Below are positions 48,052-53,170 of a stretch of DNA of 53,170 nt, piece after piece. The translations under genes and the position numbers were made by a program. How positions within the stretch are numbered: the stretch's first letter is position 1; every line of letters starts with the position of its first letter. A model generated the notes under the pieces. That model saw nothing but the letters and a program-made list of their open reading frames with translations, searched no databases and was not told the origin of the DNA. Origin of the DNA: Prochlorococcus sp. AG-436-C05 (GTDB taxonomy: Bacteria > Cyanobacteriota > Cyanobacteriia > PCC-6307 > Cyanobiaceae); NCBI GenBank assembly GCA_003209795.1, contig QCPB01000004.1, positions 1-53,170 of the forward strand, written 5' to 3'.

Positions 48052-49869
48052 ATGAAATTTATTGTTTTTTTGTTAGCTGTATTTGTTTCCCCTGGCTTTG
48101 CATCAGAAGCATTAAATTCTTCAAATAAATTTTTAGATAAAGATAAAACTCATATAACTAATAAAATAGATAACCATAGCGAAGAGATTATAAAAACTGT
48201 TATATCGAAAGGTTATGGAACCTCCATTGATGATGCATCCCTAAATGCTGCTGAGGATGCATTAAGTCAGATCGTTGGATCTTTCATAGATTCTGAAACG
48301 ATAATTAAGAGGAAAAAAGAAATAAAAGAAGGAATTATTAATAGGTCAAAAATAATTAATAAAGATGTAAGGAATTATTCGCAAGGTTCAATTAAATACT
48401 TTGAAATCCTTGATATAAAGAATAATGGACCTATTTTCATCGTCGAAGCCAAAGTTGGAGTAAGGGTTGATGATTTTAAGGCTTATATAAAAGAATTAGC
48501 ATTTGAGCAGAAAAATATAGAAACTATAAATTTATTTGCTGAAATGCAGAGTAAAGAAAATAATCTTAAAAATAAGTATAATTTTTTAAAAAAGATAATT
48601 AATCCAATAGAAAGAGGAGAAGTTACAGAAATTACTATTGGAGAACTGATATCCTTCAATGATTTTATTGAATCAGGTAAATGCGAAGAGGCATTTTCTA
48701 ATAGTTATCAGGTGCAACTAAATCTTTATCATAATGCTGATTTTTGCAGCAAAAGTAGCTGGAGATGGAACAGATATAAAAATATTAACCCAGAGAAAAT
48801 GGTTATATTCAATTTTTCCCTAAAGATAAAAGATGATTATTTCGATAATATTTACAATACTCTTGATAACATAAGCGATCATAAGGGAGTTATTCCACAT
48901 AATAGAAAATATTTCTGGCAAAACTTCATTTCCCAAATTAAATTCAAGTCAAATAGACAGTCCAAGTTCGATGTCGCAGTAATAGTAAGAGACTATAGAT
49001 CTAAAGAACCATTAAGTTCATTTAGTTCTTACAGTAGCGATGACGAGTTGATCAAAACAGTCATTGCAACTGGCTATGGTAGTAATCTAAACGAAGCAGT
49101 TCTAAATGGAGCTCAGGATGCTCTAAAACAAGTAGTGGGTTCTTTTATAGATTCAGAGACATTAATTAAGAAAGAGACTGTAATTGATAAGAGCGTTATT
49201 AATAGAACAAAAAACATTAAGAAGGATATTACTAATTACTCGCAAGGGTCAATTAAACATTTTAAATTACTCGATACAAAGAAAAATGAGTCTATTTTCG
49301 TAGTCAAAGCTAGAGCAGATGTCAGAGTAGAGGATTTTAAAGAATATATAAAAAATTCAACTTCTTCAAGAAAACAATATGGAGCGAATAATATTTTTTA
49401 TGTGCTTAAAGGTATTAAATCAAATCTTGCTCAAGAAAATCCTGCCTCCTATAGATATAGCTCTCGTTATGAACCTACCAGTATCTTTGATTTTAGATGT
49501 TTTACTAAAACAGACTTACAAATAACATTTTTAAATAATAAAGATGAACCTATCAAATCATTTACCGAGAATTGTAGTAATAAAACTTCTGGAGGATATG
49601 GTGCTTACAAAGAACCGGCAATTAATAAAATGATAGGTCCATATAGAAATATAATTTTTGAGGAATTCTTTCCTAATTACATAACTTCAGGTAATATTTC
49701 TGACGAAATGCATTTTAAAGAGCATAAGTTGTCTCAATTTAGAGCACATAATACTTCAATTGACCATTTTCACATAATCAGTGAAAGAAGGTTTTGGTTT
49801 GCATTTCAAGTAGATGATCTATCCGAACTAACTGATTTTAAAGAGATCCAAATTAAATTTGTTAAGTAA
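48052..49869 (+). CDS. Exported protein with a duplicated domain, 605 aa
   Basis: After a signal peptide (1-18, ending GFAS) one domain of about 105 residues occurs twice, near 45-152 and 328-432: TVISKGYGTSIDDASLNAAEDAL and TVIATGYGSNLNEAVLNGAQDAL style starts, both with VGSFIDSET, NYSQGSIK and a VRVxDFKxYIK end. The pattern (alpha-beta repeat with GSxSxG-like turn) recalls the N-terminal domain of FlgT or LPP20-type lipoproteins, but I cannot confirm this. The intervening and C-terminal parts are unique. It is the longest island gene. Confidence 0.75.
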   Translation: MKFIVFLLAVFVSPGFASEALNSSNKFLDKDKTHITNKIDNHSEEIIKTVISKGYGTSIDDASLNAAEDALSQIVGSFIDSETIIKRKKEIKEGIINRSKIINKDVRNYSQGSIKYFEILDIKNNGPIFIVEAKVGVRVDDFKAYIKELAFEQKNIETINLFAEMQSKENNLKNKYNFLKKIINPIERGEVTEITIGELISFNDFIESGKCEEAFSNSYQVQLNLYHNADFCSKSSWRWNRYKNINPEKMVIFNFSLKIKDDYFDNIYNTLDNISDHKGVIPHNRKYFWQNFISQIKFKSNRQSKFDVAVIVRDYRSKEPLSSFSSYSSDDELIKTVIATGYGSNLNEAVLNGAQDALKQVVGSFIDSETLIKKETVIDKSVINRTKNIKKDITNYSQGSIKHFKLLDTKKNESIFVVKARADVRVEDFKEYIKNSTSSRKQYGANNIFYVLKGIKSNLAQENPASYRYSSRYEPTSIFDFRCFTKTDLQITFLNNKDEPIKSFTENCSNKTSGGYGAYKEPAINKMIGPYRNIIFEEFFPNYITSGNISDEMHFKEHKLSQFRAHNTSIDHFHIISERRFWFAFQVDDLSELTDFKEIQIKFVK

Positions 49870-49882
49870 CTATATTGCAATA

Positions 49883-49926
49883 AAAAAAGAGGGTTTTATC
49901 TCTCAAGTTTAGATCGACTGTCAATC
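49883..49926 (-). promoter_or_regulatory. 16-bp island box (copy 7) with hairpin
   Basis: The exact box is at 49911-49926 and a weakened hairpin GAGAG-ATAAAA-CCCTC with T7 at 49883-49904. On the minus strand it leads into the 3' end of the 605-aa gene, with TATTGC where other copies have ATG. It may only serve as a terminator here. Confidence 0.6.
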
Positions 49927-49930
49927 GTAA

Positions 49931-49963
49931 TTAATATATCGGTGCAAGTAGTAAGCATTTCAT
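49931..49963 (-). pseudogene. Orphan signal-peptide start, ten codons
   Basis: It reads MKCLLLAPIY and then stop, and overlaps the stop of the 33-aa membrane gene by ATGA. Together with the box it repeats 37315-37370. Confidence 0.55.
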
Positions 49964-50061
49964 TTTTTAAAGGTCATCTTGAATGTTATATATGCAAAGC
50001 CACCAAGTAATAACAAACTAGCGACTGCATAAGTAATTGCTATTCCATACATATGAGTCAT
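49960..50061 (-). CDS. Mini membrane protein, 33 aa
   Basis: The frame reads MTHMYGIAITYAVASLLLLG (first 20) and ends YITFKMTFKK. One membrane helix with a basic tail. ATG abuts the previous stop (TAAATG) and the stop overlaps the next ATG. The chain of exact junctions is the reason to believe it. Confidence 0.5.
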   Translation of the reverse strand: MTHMYGIAITYAVASLLLLGGFAYITFKMTFKK

Positions 50062-50163
50062 TTAATCATTCTTTTTTTTTTTCTTTTTTATATTAGTTCC
50101 TTCTATATATGGAACAAGTAAGTCTAGTAACCACCTTTTAAATATGTCTATTGGGTTCTTCAT
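50062..50163 (-). CDS. Mini protein with lysine tail, 33 aa
   Basis: It reads MKNPIDIFKRWLLDLLVPYI (first 20), then a run of six lysines and KND-type end. An amphipathic helix plus a basic tail suggests membrane-surface binding. It is the third frame of the small-protein operon. Confidence 0.45.
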   Translation of the reverse strand: MKNPIDIFKRWLLDLLVPYIEGTNIKKKKKKND

Positions 50164-50167
50164 TGTT

Positions 50168-50260
50168 TTATCTAATAAAATAAATAATCCCACCAACAAA
50201 TGTGCTTCCTACAAGTAGCAAGACCATAGCAAGTGCAATTAATTTTGGTAAGCTTCCCAT
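50168..50260 (-). CDS. Mini membrane protein, 30 aa
   Basis: It reads MGSLPKLIALAMVLLLVGST (first 20) and ends GGIIYFIR. One membrane helix, size like small photosystem or toxin peptides, but without a recognised motif. It lies 4 bp before the next frame; AAAAG precedes the ATG. Confidence 0.5.
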   Translation of the reverse strand: MGSLPKLIALAMVLLLVGSTFVGGIIYFIR

Positions 50261-50281
50261 CTTTTAATACTTAATAGCCAT

Positions 50282-50431
50282 CTACCAGTCAGGATAACGA
50301 AAATCTTCACCTATAGGCTCTTCGTAAAAGTCCCCAGCTTTTATTCCACGCTTATAATTATTAATTGCTTGATTGTAAGTAGCAATGGAAGGGATTAGGT
50401 CACCCACATAAGAAGGAATATCTTTATCCAT
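50282..50431 (-). CDS. Small acidic protein, 49 aa
   Basis: It reads MDKDIPSYVGDLIPSIATYN (first 20) and ends GEDFRYPDW. It is soluble, with aromatic and acidic residues at the end. First gene of a four-gene micro-operon; its ATG is preceded at once by the hairpin T run. Unknown family. Confidence 0.55.
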   Translation of the reverse strand: MDKDIPSYVGDLIPSIATYNQAINNYKRGIKAGDFYEEPIGEDFRYPDW

Positions 50432-50476
50432 TAAAAAAGAGGGTTTTATCCCTCTATGTTAGATCGACTGTCAATC
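50432..50476 (-). promoter_or_regulatory. 16-bp island box (copy 8) with hairpin abutting an ATG
   Basis: The exact box is at 50461-50476 and the hairpin GAGGG-ATAAAA-CCCTC with T6 ends two bases before the ATG of the 49-aa gene. This is the cleanest copy of the box-hairpin-ATG layout. Confidence 0.7.
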
Positions 50477-50484
50477 AGATTGAT

Positions 50485-50688
50485 TTATTCTTCAGGATTA
50501 AAAGTAGGTAACCCTTCGGCTGAACCCACAGCAACCCTCATAAATGCTGAAGAATCACCACTATTAAGTATTGTATAGAGCAGGAGTATTTGCCGGGAGA
50601 ACGGATGAATCGCCTTCCTTATCCTGGTCTGTCTTAATGTTAATAATTCAAATAATTCATCTAAAGTGCCAAATCCTCCTGTGCTGCC
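50485..50688 (-). pseudogene. Fragment with a LOG/TIGR00730-type motif
   Basis: In the minus frame ending at the TAA 50485-50487 the peptide GGFGTLDELFELLTLRQT appears, which fits the PGGxGTxxE motif of LOG-type nucleotide-phosphoribohydrolases. There is no start or upstream Rossmann part, and sequence after the motif is unlike the family. It overlaps the 3' end of the 98-aa gene in another frame. A remnant is likelier than a gene. Confidence 0.45.
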
Positions 50689-50957
50689 TCAGATACAACC
50701 TTCTTAACATCCTTAGCAAACTTAACAGCAGTCTTCACACCAGACTGAACACCTGATGCAAATTCCTTAGCATGTTTCTCAGTTACCTTACCCTTAGCAA
50801 GTTTTACTTCAACTTTAGGTTCAATGCTAACCTCTTTTTTAACCTTCCCACTTTCCTTACTTATTAATTTATTTTCTCTTCTTCCAAAATCATCTTTACC
50901 TGCAATAAAGAATATGAGTGCGCTAATAAAAAAAAGTGAAAAAAGCAAAAACTCCAT
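50661..50957 (-). CDS. Single-pass membrane protein with a charged tail, 98 aa
   Basis: One N-terminal membrane helix (EFLLFSLFFISALIFFIAG) is followed by a Lys/Glu-rich tail with helical AKEFASGVQSGVKTAVKFAK. The last few codons (AAQEDLAL) lie in DNA that in another frame encodes the LOG-type motif, so the C-terminus may be a fusion product. No family recognised. Confidence 0.6.
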   Translation of the reverse strand: MEFLLFSLFFISALIFFIAGKDDFGRRENKLISKESGKVKKEVSIEPKVEVKLAKGKVTEKHAKEFASGVQSGVKTAVKFAKDVKKVVSEAAQEDLAL

Positions 50958-51042
50958 TTGCTAAGACCATTGAATTAAATATAAATTAGTTAGAAATCTA
51001 ATTTTAATCAACATCAAATAATACAAATCATATTAACTTTAG

Positions 51043-51240
51043 TTCAATCAAAATCAAATTGAACTTTTATGTGCGGTAGTTAATTCTATAGATAAAATAT
51101 CACCGAATGAAAAATATCCAAATACTGCCAATTCCAGAAGATTAAAAGTCTTTGACAAAATTGAGCGACTAGTAGGCTATAACTTTGACGCAGATGGGGC
51201 AGATGCAGGGACTGTTTGTTTAAGATTGAGACAGCATTGA
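51043..51240 (+). pseudogene. Open frame without a start, gene remnant
   Basis: The frame is open from a TAG at 51040 to TGA 51240 and reads SPNEKYPNTANSRRLKVFDK, IERLVGYNFDADGADAGTVC and onwards to RLRQH, which looks like real protein. No ATG, GTG or TTG start is available, so it is probably a 5'-truncated gene. Confidence 0.35.
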
Positions 51241-51324
51241 AGGCACACGTTAAATTCCATTTCTGATTAAAACCCTATTGCTTGTTGGCATAGATTCGTT
51301 TCTATATATAGAAGAATTTATTAA

Positions 51325-51447
51325 ATGCTTAAGTTAATTGTTTATCTGGTACTTGGCTTCTACTCAACTTATATGGAAGCAGTCCAATTAGTATCAAAAA
51401 TTAGAAGATTTAAAATTATCCCAGTATCAAATCAACTACCTGCTTAA
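51325..51447 (+). CDS. Small hydrophobic protein, 40 aa
   Basis: It reads MLKLIVYLVLGFYSTYMEAV (first 20) and ends PVSNQLPA. One membrane helix or uncleaved signal with a short basic tail. No family; support is only the clean frame. Confidence 0.4.
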   Translation: MLKLIVYLVLGFYSTYMEAVQLVSKIRRFKIIPVSNQLPA

Positions 51448-51492
51448 AACAAGAAACCCCTCCAGAAATTCCAACTACCAGAGAGGTTATTA

Positions 51493-51569
51493 AATTGACT
51501 CGTACTATATAAAGTCAATCTATGTCTTGGAGTAAACGAAGAGTGTACTCATTGAGGTTTGGCCTCAAT
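51493..51569. repeat. Two inverted repeats
   Basis: ATTGACT and AGTCAAT form a 7-bp stem around 12 bases (51493-51518). ATTGAGG-TTTGG-CCTCAAT is a perfect stem-loop (51551-51569). The stretch 51448-51770 has no convincing gene otherwise. Confidence 0.45.
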
Positions 51570-51628
51570 TAATTTATAGCAAAGAACTTAAAAAATAACG
51601 AAATCAGTGCAAGTAGTAAGCGTTTCAT
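51569..51628 (-). pseudogene. Orphan signal-peptide start, 19 codons
   Basis: It reads MKRLLLALISLFFKFFAIN and then stop. The first seven codons equal the island signal-peptide starts; the remainder is unrelated. Confidence 0.5.
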
Positions 51629-51770
51629 TAATTACATCTAGGCACAATATTGATTGCAGAAAAAATCTTTTAAGTATTTATTACTATTAAATTATTTATG
51701 TAATATTTATAACTTCACTACCAATTGGAAATTTTGCAAAATTTGAGTGTAAAAGCAATTAGTTAATCAA

Positions 51771-51941
51771 ATGAACTATTCAACAGAAAAAGATGATTAT
51801 TTGATGACAACTCCATATACAAAAAAAATCCAGAAAAAATTTGAAAAGGTTAAGTCTTTTTTAGAGCAAAATGGATTTAATCATTCATCAGAGAGCTTAA
51901 TGCAAGATATTGTTAGTTCAGAAAATATTCAGAGTCCTTAA
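51771..51941 (+). CDS. Small soluble protein, 56 aa
   Basis: It reads MNYSTEKDDYLMTTPYTKKI (first 20), then a basic helical part (QKKFEKVKSFLEQNGF) and ends SENIQSP. No signal or membrane segment. Unknown family; composition and length are like regulatory mini-proteins of picocyanobacteria, without proof. Confidence 0.55.
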   Translation: MNYSTEKDDYLMTTPYTKKIQKKFEKVKSFLEQNGFNHSSESLMQDIVSSENIQSP

Positions 51942-51997
51942 ATAATAAAAACCATTATCTTTCTAAAGGGGTTTTGTCGGGAAACAGTAATTATTTA

Positions 51998-52069
51998 TTA
52001 ACGGGTTTTGTAGCCTATCAAAGAAATAACAAGGGTCATTATCTTTTCAGTTATAAATTTTCTATCCAT
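51998..52069 (-). CDS. Possible mini protein, 23 aa, below a box-hairpin leader
   Basis: The frame reads MDRKFITEKIMTLVISLIGY plus three residues. Its ATG directly follows the T7 run of the hairpin, as in the 105-aa and 49-aa genes. It is too short to accept on its own; the leader is the argument for it. Confidence 0.35.
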   Translation of the reverse strand: MDRKFITEKIMTLVISLIGYKTR

Positions 52070-52114
52070 AAAAAAAGAGGGTTTTATCCCTCAAGTTTAG
52101 ATCGACTGTCAATC
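52070..52114 (-). promoter_or_regulatory. 16-bp island box (copy 9) with hairpin abutting an ATG
   Basis: The exact box is at 52099-52114 and the perfect hairpin GAGGG-ATAAAA-CCCTC with T7 at 52070-52092, then ATG at 52069. The next gene on this strand beyond the box is the 51-aa protein. Confidence 0.68.
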
Positions 52115-52159
52115 ATTCTCTATTTTAGAACTTTGCTTTGCCTAAAATGCGAATTTATT

Positions 52160-52315
52160 TTAGCCAGAACAAGAGAAAGCACCTGCAAGAATATTTTTAA
52201 AAATTGGTGCTTGACCTAATGCGAATAAGAAGAAAGTTGATGATGCGAGAGTAATGGCTATTTTAGAAACCCTGTTAACTTTCAAATTTGAGACTTTTGA
52301 AAATGAGGAATTCAT
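52160..52315 (-). CDS. Small exported or membrane protein, 51 aa
   Basis: It reads MNSSFSKVSNLKVNRVSKIA (first 20), then a hydrophobic segment ITLASSTFFLFALG and ends AGAFSCSG. It could be an exported peptide with a basic N-region. No family recognised. Confidence 0.5.
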   Translation of the reverse strand: MNSSFSKVSNLKVNRVSKIAITLASSTFFLFALGQAPIFKNILAGAFSCSG

Positions 52316-52406
52316 TTATTTATTATTGTACTGAAATTATATTAGCTGCATAAATAAAATATTCAGCATCAAAATTTACCAAAGATTAATTTTCTTGCTG
52401 CTTTTG

Positions 52407-52595
52407 CTACTCTTGCATTTTTACTTGTTCAAATTCTTTTTTAGAAACCACTCGCATTTTGTATTCTGGATATCTTGTCTTCCACCATTTATTAATTGAA
52501 ATAGCTACTCCTGTTAAATCTTGGGCACAAATATGGACCCATAAAATCTTTGTTTGATCTTCTTTATAGAATTCCCAACTCGAAGGTGAAGCCAT
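52407..52595 (-). CDS. Hypothetical protein, 62 aa
   Basis: A soluble protein with several Trp residues (SSWEFYKEDQTKILWVHIC, INKWWKTRYPEYKMRVV). No signal. The ATG at 52595 lies just below a tandem TCGTGAACATT repeat. Unknown family. Confidence 0.6.
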   Translation of the reverse strand: MASPSSWEFYKEDQTKILWVHICAQDLTGVAISINKWWKTRYPEYKMRVVSKKEFEQVKMQE

Positions 52596-52602
52596 TAAAA
52601 AA

Positions 52603-52624
52603 TCGTGAACATTTCGTGAACATT
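52603..52624. repeat. Tandem 11-bp direct repeat, TCGTGAACATT type
   Basis: Two exact tandem copies, a further family of the same 11-bp period, lie 33 bp from the EVE fragment, the usual distance. Confidence 0.78.
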
Positions 52625-52656
52625 TTTTACAGGTTTTTTAGATCCATTGCTATGAC

Positions 52657-52704
52657 TCAATGCTCATGGTTCATTAGCCAGTAGCTAGGTTCCTTTTCTT
52701 CCAT
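52657..52704 (-). pseudogene. EVE-gene 5' fragment, copy 7
   Basis: It reads MEEKEPSYWLMNHEH and then TGA. It shares the EPSY allele and the CTCGGCGAA flank with copy 4. Confidence 0.82.
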
Positions 52705-52726
52705 GGTATCTCGGCGAATATATAGG

Positions 52727-52748
52727 GTTTGAATAAAGTTTGGATAAC
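52727..52748. repeat. Decayed tandem 11-bp repeat, GTTTGAATAAA / GTTTGGATAAC
   Basis: It lies between the EVE fragment and the 48-bp repeat, where copies 1 and 6 carry the GTGTGGAT pair. Confidence 0.6.
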
Positions 52749-52766
52749 TTCTTCAGATATAAATTC

Positions 52767-52814
52767 ATTATCCATCAAAGTTCTTATTTAGGAAAGTTAT
52801 GGGTGGTATGGGGT
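52767..52814. repeat. 48-bp island repeat (PRE1-like), copy 9
   Basis: It carries TTCTTATTTAGGAA and GTTATGGGTGGTATGGGGT, so the dyad is imperfect here. Confidence 0.85.
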
Positions 52815-52990
52815 ATATTCGACTTAGCGAATAAATATCAATTATTTGTATAGCCTTGATATACCTTGTGGCTTTAATCTCTAACTTAATGGTTAATTTT
52901 TATTTTTTAAATCTATAGTCCTTGTTAAGTTGTTTCTTTATTGCCTTTAAGATAGTTGTGATAATTGGTATGCAATTACTTTTTAAAATT
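52815..52990. repeat. About 180-bp duplicated flank, right copy
   Basis: It is the counterpart of 40283-40460 with scattered base changes and a few indels. Here it leads to the 3' end of a MORN-repeat gene instead of the permease gene. Confidence 0.8.
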
Positions 52991-53011
52991 ATTAAAAGAT
53001 TTGTTTAGGAG

Positions 53012-53170
53012 CTAATTAGCTTTGATAAAAGTTCCTAAGCCAGATCGTTTATCATTTAGCCATTCTCCCACATAATAATCCCCATTTGACCAAGTAAAAG
53101 TTCCTAAGCCAGATCGTTTATCATTTAGCCATTCTCCCACATAATAATCCCCATTTGACCAAGTCAAAGT
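53012..53170 (-). CDS. MORN-repeat protein, C-terminal end only
   Basis: The frame enters from the right window edge and ends with TAG at 53012-53014. It holds more than two copies of a 23-residue MORN unit (WSNGDYYVGEWLNDKRSGLG, then TFT). At the DNA level the unit is a perfect 69-bp tandem repeat (53027-53095 and 53096-53164). MORN repeats mediate membrane-lipid or protein contacts in eukaryotes and occur in bacterial surface and effector proteins; the role here is unknown. The start lies outside. Confidence 0.85.
   Translation of the reverse strand, partial: TLTWSNGDYYVGEWLNDKRSGLGTFTWSNGDYYVGEWLNDKRSGLGTFIKAN

Noticed and set aside
50571-50756. 61-residue plus-strand frame
   Set aside because: It is antisense to the 98-aa gene and the LOG remnant, with no start context.
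51974-52219. 81-residue plus-strand frame
   Set aside because: It crosses a hairpin, the 16-bp box and the 3' part of a minus-strand gene, so it is almost certainly not coding.
35502-52704. EVE stubs as functional mini-proteins
   Set aside because: Copy 6 has an internal stop at codon 7 and stops differ between copies; conserved sequence is better explained by shared origin from the EVE gene start.
34535-53170. hli (high-light-inducible) genes, common in Prochlorococcus islands
   Set aside because: No frame with the chlorophyll-binding ExxNGRxAMxGF motif was seen in either strand.

Overview
The window reads as a low-GC marine picocyanobacterium, most likely a high-light-clade Prochlorococcus. 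The evidence is AT-rich DNA with very short gaps, the split cyanobacterial ATP synthase genes, the plastid-type proteins PSRP-3/Ycf65, Ccs1 and a Ycf66-like protein, and an abrupt change near 34.5 kb from tightly packed housekeeping genes to a loose region of small, mostly unknown genes. The organism call rests on gene content and recall, not on a database search.

Core part (1-34534). From left to right: the 3' part of a Ski2-type helicase; purB-fumC; tlyA facing glnB; queF facing the ftsW-ccdA-ccs1 operon (cell division and cytochrome c maturation); the large ATP synthase operon atpI-B-E-G-F-H-A-gamma followed by a 2Fe-2S ferredoxin and a small protein; a DUF3326 gene; a CNNM transporter-GTPase-nadD-nadE operon; pepP; PSRP-3; the separate atpD-atpC (beta-epsilon) operon; groS-groL; gpmI-secG; pyrR, which carries a frameshift; an Hsp70-like gene; rpoZ and a DUF1818 gene; a DUF2811 gene; and an EVE-domain gene that ends the conserved block.

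Island (34535-53170). This is a chain of short cargo modules separated by repeats. Between modules I find (a) seven truncated copies of the first 12-15 codons of the boundary EVE-domain gene, all on the minus strand and all followed at once by a stop; (b) nine copies of a 48-bp element (probably the published Prochlorococcus element PRE1) lying upstream of those EVE starts; (c) three 3' fragments of tRNA-Pro(UGG); (d) pairs or triplets of 11-bp direct repeats in at least five sequence families, which look like integrase arm-type sites; (e) nine copies of a 16-bp box, GATTGACAGTCGATCT on the minus strand, most followed by a terminator-like hairpin that in four cases abuts an ATG; and (f) orphan starts of signal-peptide genes. 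Cargo includes exported and pentapeptide-repeat proteins, a DUF481-type outer-membrane barrel, an orphan ABC-3 metal permease, a pyrE-type gene, a serine beta-lactamase-fold hydrolase, a Ycf66-like protein, a DUF1651 protein, a duplicated-domain exported protein, a MORN-repeat protein cut by the window end, and many proteins below 60 residues that are easily missed.

My reading is that the 5' end of the EVE gene (and/or a tRNA-Pro 3' end) has served repeatedly as an attachment or recombination site, building a serial array of cassettes comparable in layout to composite SCC elements at rlmH. No integrase is visible in the window, so the mobilising enzyme would act in trans or lie outside. This is inference; the repeats themselves are read directly.
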